Shown piece after piece: positions 27,927 to 36,545 of a stretch of DNA of 64,000 nucleotides. The notes below the pieces were generated by a model. That model searched no databases. It was not told where the DNA came from and worked only from the letters and a program-made list of their open reading frames with translations. Position numbers and translations under genes: made by a program. The stretch is from Vibrio plantisponsor (GTDB lineage: Bacteria > Pseudomonadota > Gammaproteobacteria > Enterobacterales > Vibrionaceae), in contig NZ_JABEQC010000004.1 in NCBI RefSeq assembly GCF_013041605.1, positions 1-64,000 of the forward strand. Reading direction: 5' to 3'. The number at the start of each line of letters is the position of its first letter. Position 1 is the stretch's first letter.

Positions 27927-30380
27927 TTACTCATCAAGTCCTTCTCTTTTAACGAATCCCTTATCTTTTAACGATTTCTCAATTCTGTCCGTAGCAGCAA
28001 GTGCACTGGTATAGTCGCAATTTGAAATAAACGCGGCCAACTGATTACTACAATTCGGTACAACTTTGTCAAAGTAAGGTTTTTGCTGCAGGAAGTAATC
28101 TTCAGCTGCAAGGTTGTTGTCATTCAGTAGCTGATTCAGAAAGTTAAGTTTTTCAATTAACTGTTCCAAATCGACATCTTCCAATGTTTCAGTATCAGAC
28201 TCTTGATATTGGGTTCTGCAATCGTGATTGCTTAACCGCATGGAATCATTGAGCTGCTCAGGATTGGTATCAAGATTCACATCTAAGGTAACTTCGAACC
28301 AGAAAGTACTTCCCTCTCCTGTTTTGCTTTCAACGCCGATTTCTCCCCCCATCAGTTGAGCGATACTTCTAGAGATTGTCAGCCCCAGACCTGTACCACC
28401 GTATTTTCGAGTGGTTGAAGCATCGGCTTGCTGAAAGCTTTCGAAGATCTTTTGTTGTTCTTCACTCGTCAACCCAATCCCAGTATCAGTGACTTCAATA
28501 CGAACTTGCTTTTTGTCCGCATGGGTTGCCGCTACGTAAATGTTAATGTTGATATTGCCCTGCGAGGTAAACTTAACGGCGTTGCTGAGAAAATTCAGTA
28601 GAACTTGCTTTATACGTAGCGGGTCGCCTATCAATGTCGGAATGTTTTCCTCTACATCGACATTAAATTCCAATCCTTTGGTCGTCACTTTTGCTTCAAA
28701 CAGTTCGTACACGTCTTGAGCAATGGAATAAAGACTAAATGGTATTTTCTCAATGTTTAGGTGTCCCGATTCAATTTTTGATAAGTCCAAAACATCGTTG
28801 ATAACCAATAATAAGTGCTCACCTGATTTTTTGATTCTGGTTAGAGAATCACGTTGATCGTTATTAACGCTGCTTGCAAGCAACATATCTGACAGAGCCA
28901 AGATTGAGTTCATCGGTGTTCTGATTTCATGACTGATATTAGAAATAAACTGACTCTTGGCAATATTCGCTTCTTCGGCCTCTATCTTTGCTGTTTTCAG
29001 TTCATTGGTTAACTTACCTAAGCGACTGCCCATTATTATGGTTGCATTGGCCGTGTCATTGAGTTCTTTGAGGTTAAATTGTTCATGAGAAACATCGAAG
29101 TTGCCCGAACTCATCTTGTTAAACATATTTCTAATTTGAGCTAGTGGTGCAGCGATGGTTTCGCTCATTCGCTTAGATACCATCCAGGTAAAAGCGAGGA
29201 ACAGGATATAGAAGCCAATCAACCCCATAATCATGATGTAACCGATGCCCTGGTACTTATCTTTCAACGCCATCGATTCACGGTACATTTCATTTTCATC
29301 AACAACGAACAGCACTTTCCAGTTTGTTTCTGGAATGGTTACCCAAGAGACCAACTTGTTTTCATTGTTAAGCACCAATTTAGTTAACCCCTGATTCTGA
29401 GCATCAAATTGAGGCTGCAATGCTTTTGTATCTATTCTTTTAAACAGGTTAAAGTCCTCAGGCTTGAATATCTCCTGTGTGACTGCACTGTCATAGTGAT
29501 GTTGTTTCAGTTCCTTGATATTAAAATCTTTCTCTCCTTTGGGAGGCAGCGCCATGATTGTACCTTCACTGTTTGCAAGGATGGCATAGCCGTTCCAAGG
29601 AACAATCAAATTTTGAATGTTAGTAACAATAGTCTCCACAGTAATATCAATACCGATAACACCTTCCAATGTGTCACCGTTATACACAGGCGCAATCGCT
29701 GATGTCATCCAACCCTGCCCTGCGGGATCAATATAAACATCAGTCCAAACGACCTTTCGTTCTGGGTTATATTTGTCGGTAGCCAAGTAATAGAAATTGT
29801 ATTCTGGGATATTCATATCCGCCGGATACTGCTCTAACGTCTGAAACCAAGGATAGATATGATTGTAAGAATCCCAACTATTGAAATAAACGGCGGCAAT
29901 AAATGGATCGCTGTTTTTAATCTCTTTCATTAAAGAGTCTAATTTGGCGAGCTTGAATATTTTATCCAAATCCTTCTCATTATTTTCTGTGAAGGCTGAA
30001 TAAAAGGTGGCCGAACCACCTTTATCATCTTTGCTGTGTAAAACACCGTTATCACTGAATGCCAAATTTGACATATCCACGTCATCGGGATGAATTTCTT
30101 CAGCGAGAACCCGTTGAGTTTCGTTCCTGTATATTTCAGCAAGTCGAGAAACTGAATTTATACGCTCTCGCACTACATCACTTTCCATAGTGGAAGCAAT
30201 ATAGAGTTCATTATCAACCTGAGCACGTATGTAGTTCATGTTGTCCGAACTGATGAAATGGTTACTGATCAGATAAATGGTAACTAACAGAAGTTCAACC
30301 AGAATCAAAGGTATGATTCCGGTTTTGACCATAGAGCGCCAGACCCATGCTTGTACGCTTAATTGGTTTTCTCTATTCAT
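27927..30380 (-). CDS. Sensor histidine kinase with dCACHE domain
   Basis: An 817-residue inner-membrane kinase. Span 1 is about 16-38, the periplasmic dCACHE-type sensor about 40-375 (with FNSWDSYNHIYPWFQTLEQY and GIDITVETIVTNIQNLIVPW), span 2 about 380-400, and a HAMP-like linker follows. The HisKA domain has the phospho-accepting His484 in SHEIRTPMNSILALSDML. The ATPase domain has FLSNAVKFTS, DTGIGLTSEEQQKIFE and GTGLGLTISRSIAQLMGGEI. After it comes a roughly 95-residue acidic helical tail of unknown role, with no receiver or HPt domain. It follows by 6 bases the HD-GYP regulator gene, its likely partner. Confidence 0.9.
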   Translation of the reverse strand: MNRENQLSVQAWVWRSMVKTGIIPLILVELLLVTIYLISNHFISSDNMNYIRAQVDNELYIASTMESDVVRERINSVSRLAEIYRNETQRVLAEEIHPDDVDMSNLAFSDNGVLHSKDDKGGSATFYSAFTENNEKDLDKIFKLAKLDSLMKEIKNSDPFIAAVYFNSWDSYNHIYPWFQTLEQYPADMNIPEYNFYYLATDKYNPERKVVWTDVYIDPAGQGWMTSAIAPVYNGDTLEGVIGIDITVETIVTNIQNLIVPWNGYAILANSEGTIMALPPKGEKDFNIKELKQHHYDSAVTQEIFKPEDFNLFKRIDTKALQPQFDAQNQGLTKLVLNNENKLVSWVTIPETNWKVLFVVDENEMYRESMALKDKYQGIGYIMIMGLIGFYILFLAFTWMVSKRMSETIAAPLAQIRNMFNKMSSGNFDVSHEQFNLKELNDTANATIIMGSRLGKLTNELKTAKIEAEEANIAKSQFISNISHEIRTPMNSILALSDMLLASSVNNDQRDSLTRIKKSGEHLLLVINDVLDLSKIESGHLNIEKIPFSLYSIAQDVYELFEAKVTTKGLEFNVDVEENIPTLIGDPLRIKQVLLNFLSNAVKFTSQGNININIYVAATHADKKQVRIEVTDTGIGLTSEEQQKIFESFQQADASTTRKYGGTGLGLTISRSIAQLMGGEIGVESKTGEGSTFWFEVTLDVNLDTNPEQLNDSMRLSNHDCRTQYQESDTETLEDVDLEQLIEKLNFLNQLLNDNNLAAEDYFLQQKPYFDKVVPNCSNQLAAFISNCDYTSALAATDRIEKSLKDKGFVKREGLDE

Positions 30381-30386
30381 AGCAGA

Positions 30387-31496
30387 TCACGCGTAAAGTA
30401 AGGCAATCGAATGGATATCTTGTTGAATATCCATGAAAGCATCGACGATGGTTGGGTCAAAATGAGCACCTCTCTCATCTAAAATCATTTTGATGGCTTC
30501 ATCATGAGTAAAGGCAGGTTTATAAATGCGTTTACTGATCAAGGCATCATAAACATCAACAATTGCCATCAGTCGTGCCGAAAGTGGAATGTCTTTACCA
30601 GATAGCCCTTGCGGATAACCAGAACCATCCCATTTTTCGTGATGTGAGTGTGCGATTTCTTTGCCGACACGAAGAAAACTCATCTCTTTTCCGTTGCTCT
30701 CTTCGGCCCTGTTGAGCGCTTCAAAACCTATCGTGGTATGAGTTTTCATAATCTCAAACTCTTCCTCTGTCAGCTTTCCTTTCTTCATCAAGATATGATC
30801 TGGAATGCCTATTTTACCTATGTCGTGTAGAGGTGCCGATTTGAAAAGCAAATTGATGGTATTGTCGTCCAATTGATTAGCATAGCTAGGCTCTTGGCAT
30901 AGCCGTTCTGCCAAAAGCTTAATGTAGAACTGTGTACGTCGAATATGATTGCCAGTTTCGTTATCACGCGTCTCCGCAAGCGAAATCATGGCATTAAAGG
31001 CGATATTCTGAATGGCATGCAACTCTTCGATTTGTTCAATGCTTTCCTGAGTTCTTTTCTGAACCTCTTTTTCTAATGACTCATTTTCTCCTTTGAGGAG
31101 ATCAGATGCCATTTTCAAAGATAAATGAGCTTTAACCCGAGCTTTAACAATTTCAGGCACAATCGGTTTGGTGATGTAATCAACAGCACCCAACTCAAGC
31201 CCTTTACGCTCATCAATGCTCTCGTTCTTTGCAGTAATAAATATAACGGGGATATCTTTAGTTGAAGGATTTGATTTTAAATACGAACAAACTTCAAAAC
31301 CATCCATCTCGGGCATCATGACATCAAGCAAAATTAAGTCTGGCTTATCGTTAGCGGCGATTGTTAGACCTTTGTCTCCGCTATTGGCACCTTTAACTTT
31401 GTAATCATCTTTTAGCAGCTTATACATCAAGCTGAGATTCTCAGGGATATCATCTATGACAAGCAATGTCGGAGTGTACGAAACAGAATGGTACAT
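30387..31496 (-). CDS. Response regulator with HD-GYP domain (c-di-GMP phosphodiesterase, RpfG type)
   Basis: A 369-residue cytoplasmic protein. The receiver domain (about 10-125) has the acidic pair D15-D16, phospho-acceptor D58 in LILLDVMMPEMDGFE and K108-like K in VIFITAKNE. A helical linker (about 130-160) leads to an HD-GYP domain with HDIGKIGIPDHIL, HTTIGFEAL, HSHHEKWDGSGYPQGLSG and VDVYDAL. It should hydrolyse cyclic di-GMP under control of the adjacent kinase. It is the first gene of the two-gene operon. All metal ligands appear present. Confidence 0.93.
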   Translation of the reverse strand: MYHSVSYTPTLLVIDDIPENLSLMYKLLKDDYKVKGANSGDKGLTIAANDKPDLILLDVMMPEMDGFEVCSYLKSNPSTKDIPVIFITAKNESIDERKGLELGAVDYITKPIVPEIVKARVKAHLSLKMASDLLKGENESLEKEVQKRTQESIEQIEELHAIQNIAFNAMISLAETRDNETGNHIRRTQFYIKLLAERLCQEPSYANQLDDNTINLLFKSAPLHDIGKIGIPDHILMKKGKLTEEEFEIMKTHTTIGFEALNRAEESNGKEMSFLRVGKEIAHSHHEKWDGSGYPQGLSGKDIPLSARLMAIVDVYDALISKRIYKPAFTHDEAIKMILDERGAHFDPTIVDAFMDIQQDIHSIALLYA

Positions 31497-31900
31497 CTCT
31501 AATGTCCTTAAGTTATTGATTATAAGAATATTGCCATTAGACGAGATGAATTTATTATTATTTTAGTAATCTATATAAACAATAATATAACTAACTTTAG
31601 ATACTGCTTATATATCAAGATATAGCGCGTATCATATAGAAAGGTCGTGACCAAAATCTACTTATTTTAATTCCAAAAAAACAATGAACTTATTTTAGAG
31701 CGATTACTCTTTCAATATTCAAATCAAATATATAGAAACAGCTCTTTTATGTAGTTCATTCTTTCGATCAAATACATTTTTGTGTTTTAAGATCCTAATA
31801 AATTTTTTTAGCAAATAACGGTAAACACGTTTTTTTTGTAACCCTCTCTTCGACACAGAATGATCATGCTATGCTTTCAAACAAATCGAAGGATTATTAA
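31497..31900. other. AT-rich divergent intergenic region
   Basis: About 400 bases, strongly AT-rich, between the leftward HD-GYP regulator and the rightward NUDIX gene. It has no gene and no clear hairpin. It should carry both promoters. Confidence 0.4.
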
Positions 31901-32311
31901 GTGGGAGTGATAATGGAAGTATTTGAATGTGTGTCATTCATCCTGTTGAAAGATAAACAAGTTCTATTGGAACATCGCTCAAAGTTAAAAGAAACCGACC
32001 CCGGTATGATCGCAATACCCGGTGGTCATTTAGAAGCTGGTGAAACTCAACAGCAAGCGTTATTACGAGAACTAAAAGAAGAACTTGATGTGACACCTAA
32101 AAATGCGAAATATCTATGTTCACTCTATCATCCAACCATTGAACTTCAGCTATTACACTATTACGTTATCACTGAATGGCAAGGGGCAATTATTCCATTA
32201 GAAGCGGACGCAGTTGATTGGTATGAAATTGATAACGCGCCTGTAGCAACTGAAGCTGACCGAATCGCTCTTGCAGAAGTCGGTCGTGTAAGTCAGTTCT
32301 TAGTGGGTTGA
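31901..32311 (+). CDS. NUDIX hydrolase (MutT/NUDT-like)
   Basis: A protein of 132-136 residues. The Nudix box GGHLEAGETQQQALLRELKE with EELDV matches Gx5Ex7REUxEExGU, with the final Gly replaced, which is not rare. The domain hydrolyses nucleoside diphosphate-linked compounds; the substrate is unknown. The start may be GTG 31901 (after AAGGATT) or ATG 31913 (after GGGAG). It stands alone before an MFS gene, with 133 bases between them. Confidence 0.85.
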   Translation: MGVIMEVFECVSFILLKDKQVLLEHRSKLKETDPGMIAIPGGHLEAGETQQQALLRELKEELDVTPKNAKYLCSLYHPTIELQLLHYYVITEWQGAIIPLEADAVDWYEIDNAPVATEADRIALAEVGRVSQFLVG

Positions 32312-32444
32312 ACATTAACCTAAATAGCACATTCATTTACAGCCCAATACATTATGAGATACTGACAACCAAGCTCATATAAACTATCACGTTACAGAGT
32401 GTGGAATAGCATTTGTCACTACTCACACTCATAGGAGATAAACG

Positions 32445-33620
32445 TTGTTTAAAAGCCAAACTCCGGTTTTGTTCGCTATCAATGGACTAACCGCACTCGC
32501 TTTTTCTTTTATTATGCCCATCATGAGCTTATTCCTTGTTAGTGAACTTCATACGGAACCAGCGCTTATTGGCCTCTATACATCCCTAACTGCATTGATG
32601 ACGATTGTTGTTAGCCAGAAACTAACAGGATTGATTGATAAAGGTGTGCCAAGCAAGGTTCTGTTATTGCTATCACTTGCTGGTATTTTTTCTGCGGCCA
32701 TCATGTTCTCTCTCGCATCAGAGTTTTGGCATGCTATCGTTATTGGCTGCCTCTTAATGCCAGTGGCTTCAAGTTCTATACCTCTTATCTTGACCGTAAT
32801 AAGACGCTATGCAGATTCAACCGGAAAAAACAGCGCCAAGCTCAATTCTCAAATGCGCTCTGCCGTTTCTTTTCTTTGGATATTTGGCCCACCTTTAGCT
32901 TTTTTATCAGTCGACCAATTTGGTTTCGATAACAACTTCTATATTTCAGCTGCTATAGCAGGTTTTGTGATTATTTGGATTGCATTTTTGTTCCAAATGC
33001 CAGTCGTGGAAGCAGACAAAGTTAAAAACAAACCTAAAGTCAAGCTGCCTACAGCTGTCTGGTTTCTTGGGATTGTAATACTTATCGCTAACATTGCTAA
33101 CAGCACATACATCAATGCAATGCCTCTCTTTATTACTCATGAACTCGGTTTATCGAAATCTTTCCCTGGCATCTTATTGGGAATAACAGCAGCCGTCGAA
33201 ATACCCGCGATGCTATTAGCGGTTGGCTGGGCGCAGCGCTTTGGCAAAAGCCAAGTGATACGGTTTGGATTTGTGGCTGGTGCCGCTTTTTACCTTGGTA
33301 TGTATTTCAATACTTCAATAAACATCTTCTTGGCTTTGCAGATCTTGAATGGGCTCTTTTTTGGCATTTTTGTTGGTTTAGGCATTACCATCATGCAAGA
33401 TTTTTCACCAACTGCCGTAGGTAAAGCTTCGGCGTTTTATACTAATGCAATGCTAGTTGGCACTATGATCGGAACAAGCACCATGGGTGTTATTTCACAG
33501 TATTTTGGGTTTAAAGCACCGTTGCTTCTGTGCTTAGGCGCTATTATATGTTCGTTTATTGGTTTGATACTGTTCGATGCCTATATTGCTAACCAGCAAC
33601 GTAAAGTTCAATGCGCTTGA
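32445..33620 (+). CDS. MFS transporter, sugar-efflux (Set) like
   Basis: A 391-residue, 12-span major facilitator. The start is TTG, 7 bases after AGGAG. SFIMPIMSLFLVSELHTEP and GLYTSLTALMTIVVSQKLTG, followed by a short basic loop, plus the central QMRSAVSFLWIFGPPLAFL segment, resemble the SetA/SetB sugar-efflux group. Such pumps export sugars or analogues by proton exchange and relieve sugar-phosphate stress. The substrate is inferred only from this similarity. Confidence 0.78.
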   Translation: MFKSQTPVLFAINGLTALAFSFIMPIMSLFLVSELHTEPALIGLYTSLTALMTIVVSQKLTGLIDKGVPSKVLLLLSLAGIFSAAIMFSLASEFWHAIVIGCLLMPVASSSIPLILTVIRRYADSTGKNSAKLNSQMRSAVSFLWIFGPPLAFLSVDQFGFDNNFYISAAIAGFVIIWIAFLFQMPVVEADKVKNKPKVKLPTAVWFLGIVILIANIANSTYINAMPLFITHELGLSKSFPGILLGITAAVEIPAMLLAVGWAQRFGKSQVIRFGFVAGAAFYLGMYFNTSINIFLALQILNGLFFGIFVGLGITIMQDFSPTAVGKASAFYTNAMLVGTMIGTSTMGVISQYFGFKAPLLLCLGAIICSFIGLILFDAYIANQQRKVQCA

Positions 33621-33635
33621 CCAACAAGATAAAAC

Positions 33636-33674
33636 GATGAGCACAAGAATAAGCATTTATTTTTCGTGCTCATC
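33636..33674 (+). terminator. Hairpin after the MFS gene
   Basis: GATGAGCAC (33636-33644) is complementary to GTGCTCATC (33666-33674) around a 21-base AT-rich loop, 16 bases after the MFS stop. A T-rich stretch follows about 16 bases later. It is a probable transcript end. Confidence 0.55.
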
Positions 33675-33711
33675 TGAACTTGATGATTTTTGTTTCTGAA
33701 AACTCTTCCAT

Positions 33712-34176
33712 TCAATTTTGTATTGCCTTGAACTGCTTATAAATATTCGCGTATAGAAACGCTGGCCACAAAACATTAATCACAGTGTCGACTACCTCTG
33801 AATGAGCCGAAATAACTGAATCTGAACAGAAATAAAAAGCCAACGACTTAATAACCATTATCAAAATTAGCAATACAACAAGACGAACAGAAACAACGAA
33901 ACTCAAACTGAAATATCGTCCGAGAAAATCGTCACCCGAGCTGCCGCCATTCGCTTTGTATGCGGCATAGGTTCCAATACATAAAAAGGTAACATTAGAG
34001 ATAGAGCTCATCGCAGCCCAACCATAAAATTCATAACTTCCAGGTATGAAGCTTATTGCCTCTAAAGCAAATGTCGTGAAAAACAAGTTGATGAAGAGAT
34101 AAATAAAGCGGTCTTTTTCTGTGAGCCTGTTACTTCTAATGTCATTTTTGAGTTGCTCAATATTCCAAATATACAA
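33712..34176 (-). CDS. Hypothetical integral membrane protein
   Basis: A 154-residue protein with a charged N-terminal 22 residues (NIEQLKNDIRSNRLTEKDRF) and about four membrane spans (roughly 24-45, 50-72, 88-112, 130-150). I recognise no family. It lies leftward, 50 bases after a small zinc-ribbon gene that may share its transcript. The gene is AT-rich relative to its neighbours, which could mean recent acquisition or simply its membrane composition. Confidence 0.65.
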   Translation of the reverse strand: MYIWNIEQLKNDIRSNRLTEKDRFIYLFINLFFTTFALEAISFIPGSYEFYGWAAMSSISNVTFLCIGTYAAYKANGGSSGDDFLGRYFSLSFVVSVRLVVLLILIMVIKSLAFYFCSDSVISAHSEVVDTVINVLWPAFLYANIYKQFKAIQN

Positions 34177-34226
34177 TTGGATTCCTCCCTGTTAGTCGTT
34201 CAAACTGACTCACATGCAATAGAAAG

Positions 34227-34448
34227 TTACTCGAGCTCATTGCCCATATTCTCAAGTGTCTTTTTACCGCAGATTGTGCAGGTGACATAGCGGTTCATGT
34301 TGTAGTAATGACCGCCATTAATGAACTCATGAATAAACAGGGTGACGCGTCCTAGTACCGATTTGTCGGTGTCATAACTCGACGGTTTACGCACTAGGCT
34401 CTCTTTATGTTCTGTCGAAGCTTTGCAGCGTTTGCAGTATCTAATCAT
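34227..34448 (-). CDS. Small zinc-ribbon protein
   Basis: A 73-residue protein with two CxxC knuckles, YCKRCK (C5, C8) and CTICGKK (C57, C60), which together can hold one zinc ion. The intervening 48 residues are basic and aromatic (FIHEFINGGHYYNMNRY). Its function is unknown; such ribbons may bind nucleic acid or protein. It is upstream of the membrane protein gene on the same strand. Confidence 0.65.
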   Translation of the reverse strand: MIRYCKRCKASTEHKESLVRKPSSYDTDKSVLGRVTLFIHEFINGGHYYNMNRYVTCTICGKKTLENMGNELE

Positions 34449-34738
34449 CGGAATTTTCTCTTAGCGTTAAACACCTAGCAAATATACGCTTTTGATTAAT
34501 ACACACCTAAATCCACATAAATTTATGCGAGTGGCTTAAAAAACTGGCGGGGTTCCAAAGAGATATGAATTTTTGAATGGATGAATCAGAAAACTAAGAT
34601 ATTTAGAAACAAAGATTGAGCACTCCCAAACAATAACCACCACCGTTCAGGAGCACCAAAGAAAAGTCACAAGTTCGGCTCGTTTGCAGATAATACTTAC
34701 TTGAAATTCATCTTGGCCTAGCCTTTTAGAACCCACCC
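34449..34738. other. Intergenic region without recognised features
   Basis: About 290 bases between the response regulator gene and the zinc-ribbon gene, both leftward. No gene, repeat or clear terminator is visible. Confidence 0.4.
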
Positions 34739-35212
34739 TTAACGCAGTCGATTCAAAACAACCGACTGGTCTAAATGAGTTTGCCACTCAGTATAATCAA
34801 GACCTTTATCAAATATGAATTCAGTGACTAATGTTCTGACACATTCCACTAATTCGCTTGTACCCCAAGGCTTTTCAAAGTAGCGATTAATACCAGCGTT
34901 ATTAATTGCATTGATAGTGTCAGAATGGGTTGCCTGCCCTGTGAGAAGAACCTTTTTGGTATGGATAAAGCGATCATCGGCACTAATTTCTGTAAGGAGT
35001 TCTACACCTGTTTTCTCTGGCATAACATGATCAGAGATCACCAAAGCAATATACTCGCCGTTAGCATCGAGCTCATCCATAAGATCTAACGCTTCAGAGG
35101 CTGACTCACAGTCTTCGATATTCAGCCAGAAGCAAAGAGGCTCTAGGTCTTGTAACACTGCGCTTAGCACTTCCCGCTGGTCATCCACGCATATGATATT
35201 AAGTTTCTCCAT
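34739..35212 (-). CDS. Single-receiver response regulator of the DASS operon
   Basis: A 157-residue protein with one receiver domain. Acidic residues D12-D13 (IICVDDQ), phospho-acceptor D63 (LVISDHVMPEKTG), T in LLTGQAT and K in YFEKPWG form the active site. After about 125 residues only a 30-residue tail follows, with no DNA-binding or enzyme domain. I start at ATG 35212, because AGAGGA lies 6 bases upstream; an ATG at 35218 would touch that SD. It overlaps the end of the kinase gene by 14 bases, so the two are coupled. Confidence 0.88.
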   Translation of the reverse strand: MEKLNIICVDDQREVLSAVLQDLEPLCFWLNIEDCESASEALDLMDELDANGEYIALVISDHVMPEKTGVELLTEISADDRFIHTKKVLLTGQATHSDTINAINNAGINRYFEKPWGTSELVECVRTLVTEFIFDKGLDYTEWQTHLDQSVVLNRLR

Positions 35213-36533
35213 GGTCATCCTCTACTGGTAACTTTATTCTGAAAATGGTTGCGTCTTTATCGCTTTTGACCGCGATGCTTCCGCCATAACTTGAAACTAT
35301 TCGCTTCACGATAGACAACCCCAACCCCAAACCAAACGACAAACCATCTTTTTTAGTGGTGAAGCTAGGTTGAAAAATTTTCCGCCTTGTCGCTTCATCG
35401 ATTTCAGGGCCGTTATTGGTCAAGGTGATGAGAAGGCGATGTTTACTATATTTGGTTTGGATATCTAATCTTGGCTCCGGCGTCACCATCATGGCATCAC
35501 AAGCGTTCTTAACGATGTTGACCCACACCTGAACCCATTCTGTTTGCGATCCTTTTAACTTAAGTAAATTACCCGGTCTCATTCTTACTGAAACTCTGCG
35601 CAAGTCGCTTTGCAAAAGGGTCAACGCTCGGTTTATTGTGTCGTTAATGTCTAGATCTTCATCGAGATTGACTTCACTTCTTGCAAGCTGCTTAACAGAC
35701 TTCACAATGCCTACGGTATGGCTCGACGCCACACGTAGATCATGTAAATCTCTGCCCATTTGCCAGTAACGAATGGCAAGGTTCGCGTTAGTTATCCAAT
35801 GAGAAGACAGTTCGTCTTCCGGTACAGCGCGTGCAAGTTCTCTCGCAACATTTTTAGGAAGTTGATACTTACGTTCAAGTATCAATCCTCGCCGTCTAGC
35901 TTCACTGGAAGAGACTTTTTGACCATGCATTAATCCATAATCAAAGAACTGGCTAGCCTCGGGATGAACCTCTTCCAACAGTTCCATAAAAAGGCTTTCA
36001 AGACGTTCGCTTTTACTGCTAACTACACCAATTGCATTGTTTAGTTCGTGAGAGATGCCCGCAGCTAGCTGTGCCAATGTGGTCATCTGTTCTGCGGAGT
36101 GCAGTTTTTCCAACGCTTTCTCTTTTTCTACCGCTTCCTGATGCGCTCGACGCTGGCGACGATTTAACTCCGCAACAATGACCGGCATAAATTGAGTACT
36201 GAGTGGGCCGAATTTTTCTACCTCTACAGCTTCACAGTGTCTGTCTATCCAACTGAGTTTTACTTCCGTTTGAGCCACAACCGTTGACGAAGCTGTCCAG
36301 GTTCCAGAAAAGAAACTGTGTACACCAATAAATGCGCCTTTTGATGCTGAAAACACCTTTACATGACGACCTTCATACTCTTCAAAATCCCCCACTAGCT
36401 CACCAGAATGGACATAGTAAAGTCGGTCATTGTAACCATCTTGCTGAATCACTTTACTGCCCGCTGACAGGGTTATCGTTCTCTCACTGTTTCTGAAGTA
36501 ACGCTCTACAAGCGTGCGTTCTTGTTCATTCAT
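35199..36533 (-). CDS. Histidine kinase with N-terminal cNMP-binding-like domain
   Basis: A 444-residue soluble kinase. Residues about 15-100 form a CRP-like cyclic-nucleotide-binding fold (GSKVIQQDGYNDRLYYVHSG), but the phosphate cassette region reads GAFIGVHSFFSGTWTASST and lacks the usual Arg. A basic helix leads to the H-box, H162 in AAGISHELNNAIGVV. The N-box is at about 339-347 (NIVKNACDA), and the G-boxes are GLSFGLGLGLSIVKRIV. The distance from H-box to N-box is about 70 residues longer than usual. The gene follows the DASS transporter by 12 bases, so it may sense transport state or substrate. Confidence 0.85.
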   Translation of the reverse strand: MNEQERTLVERYFRNSERTITLSAGSKVIQQDGYNDRLYYVHSGELVGDFEEYEGRHVKVFSASKGAFIGVHSFFSGTWTASSTVVAQTEVKLSWIDRHCEAVEVEKFGPLSTQFMPVIVAELNRRQRRAHQEAVEKEKALEKLHSAEQMTTLAQLAAGISHELNNAIGVVSSKSERLESLFMELLEEVHPEASQFFDYGLMHGQKVSSSEARRRGLILERKYQLPKNVARELARAVPEDELSSHWITNANLAIRYWQMGRDLHDLRVASSHTVGIVKSVKQLARSEVNLDEDLDINDTINRALTLLQSDLRRVSVRMRPGNLLKLKGSQTEWVQVWVNIVKNACDAMMVTPEPRLDIQTKYSKHRLLITLTNNGPEIDEATRRKIFQPSFTTKKDGLSFGLGLGLSIVKRIVSSYGGSIAVKSDKDATIFRIKLPVEDDHGET

Positions 36534-36545
36534 GTTATTTGCCGA

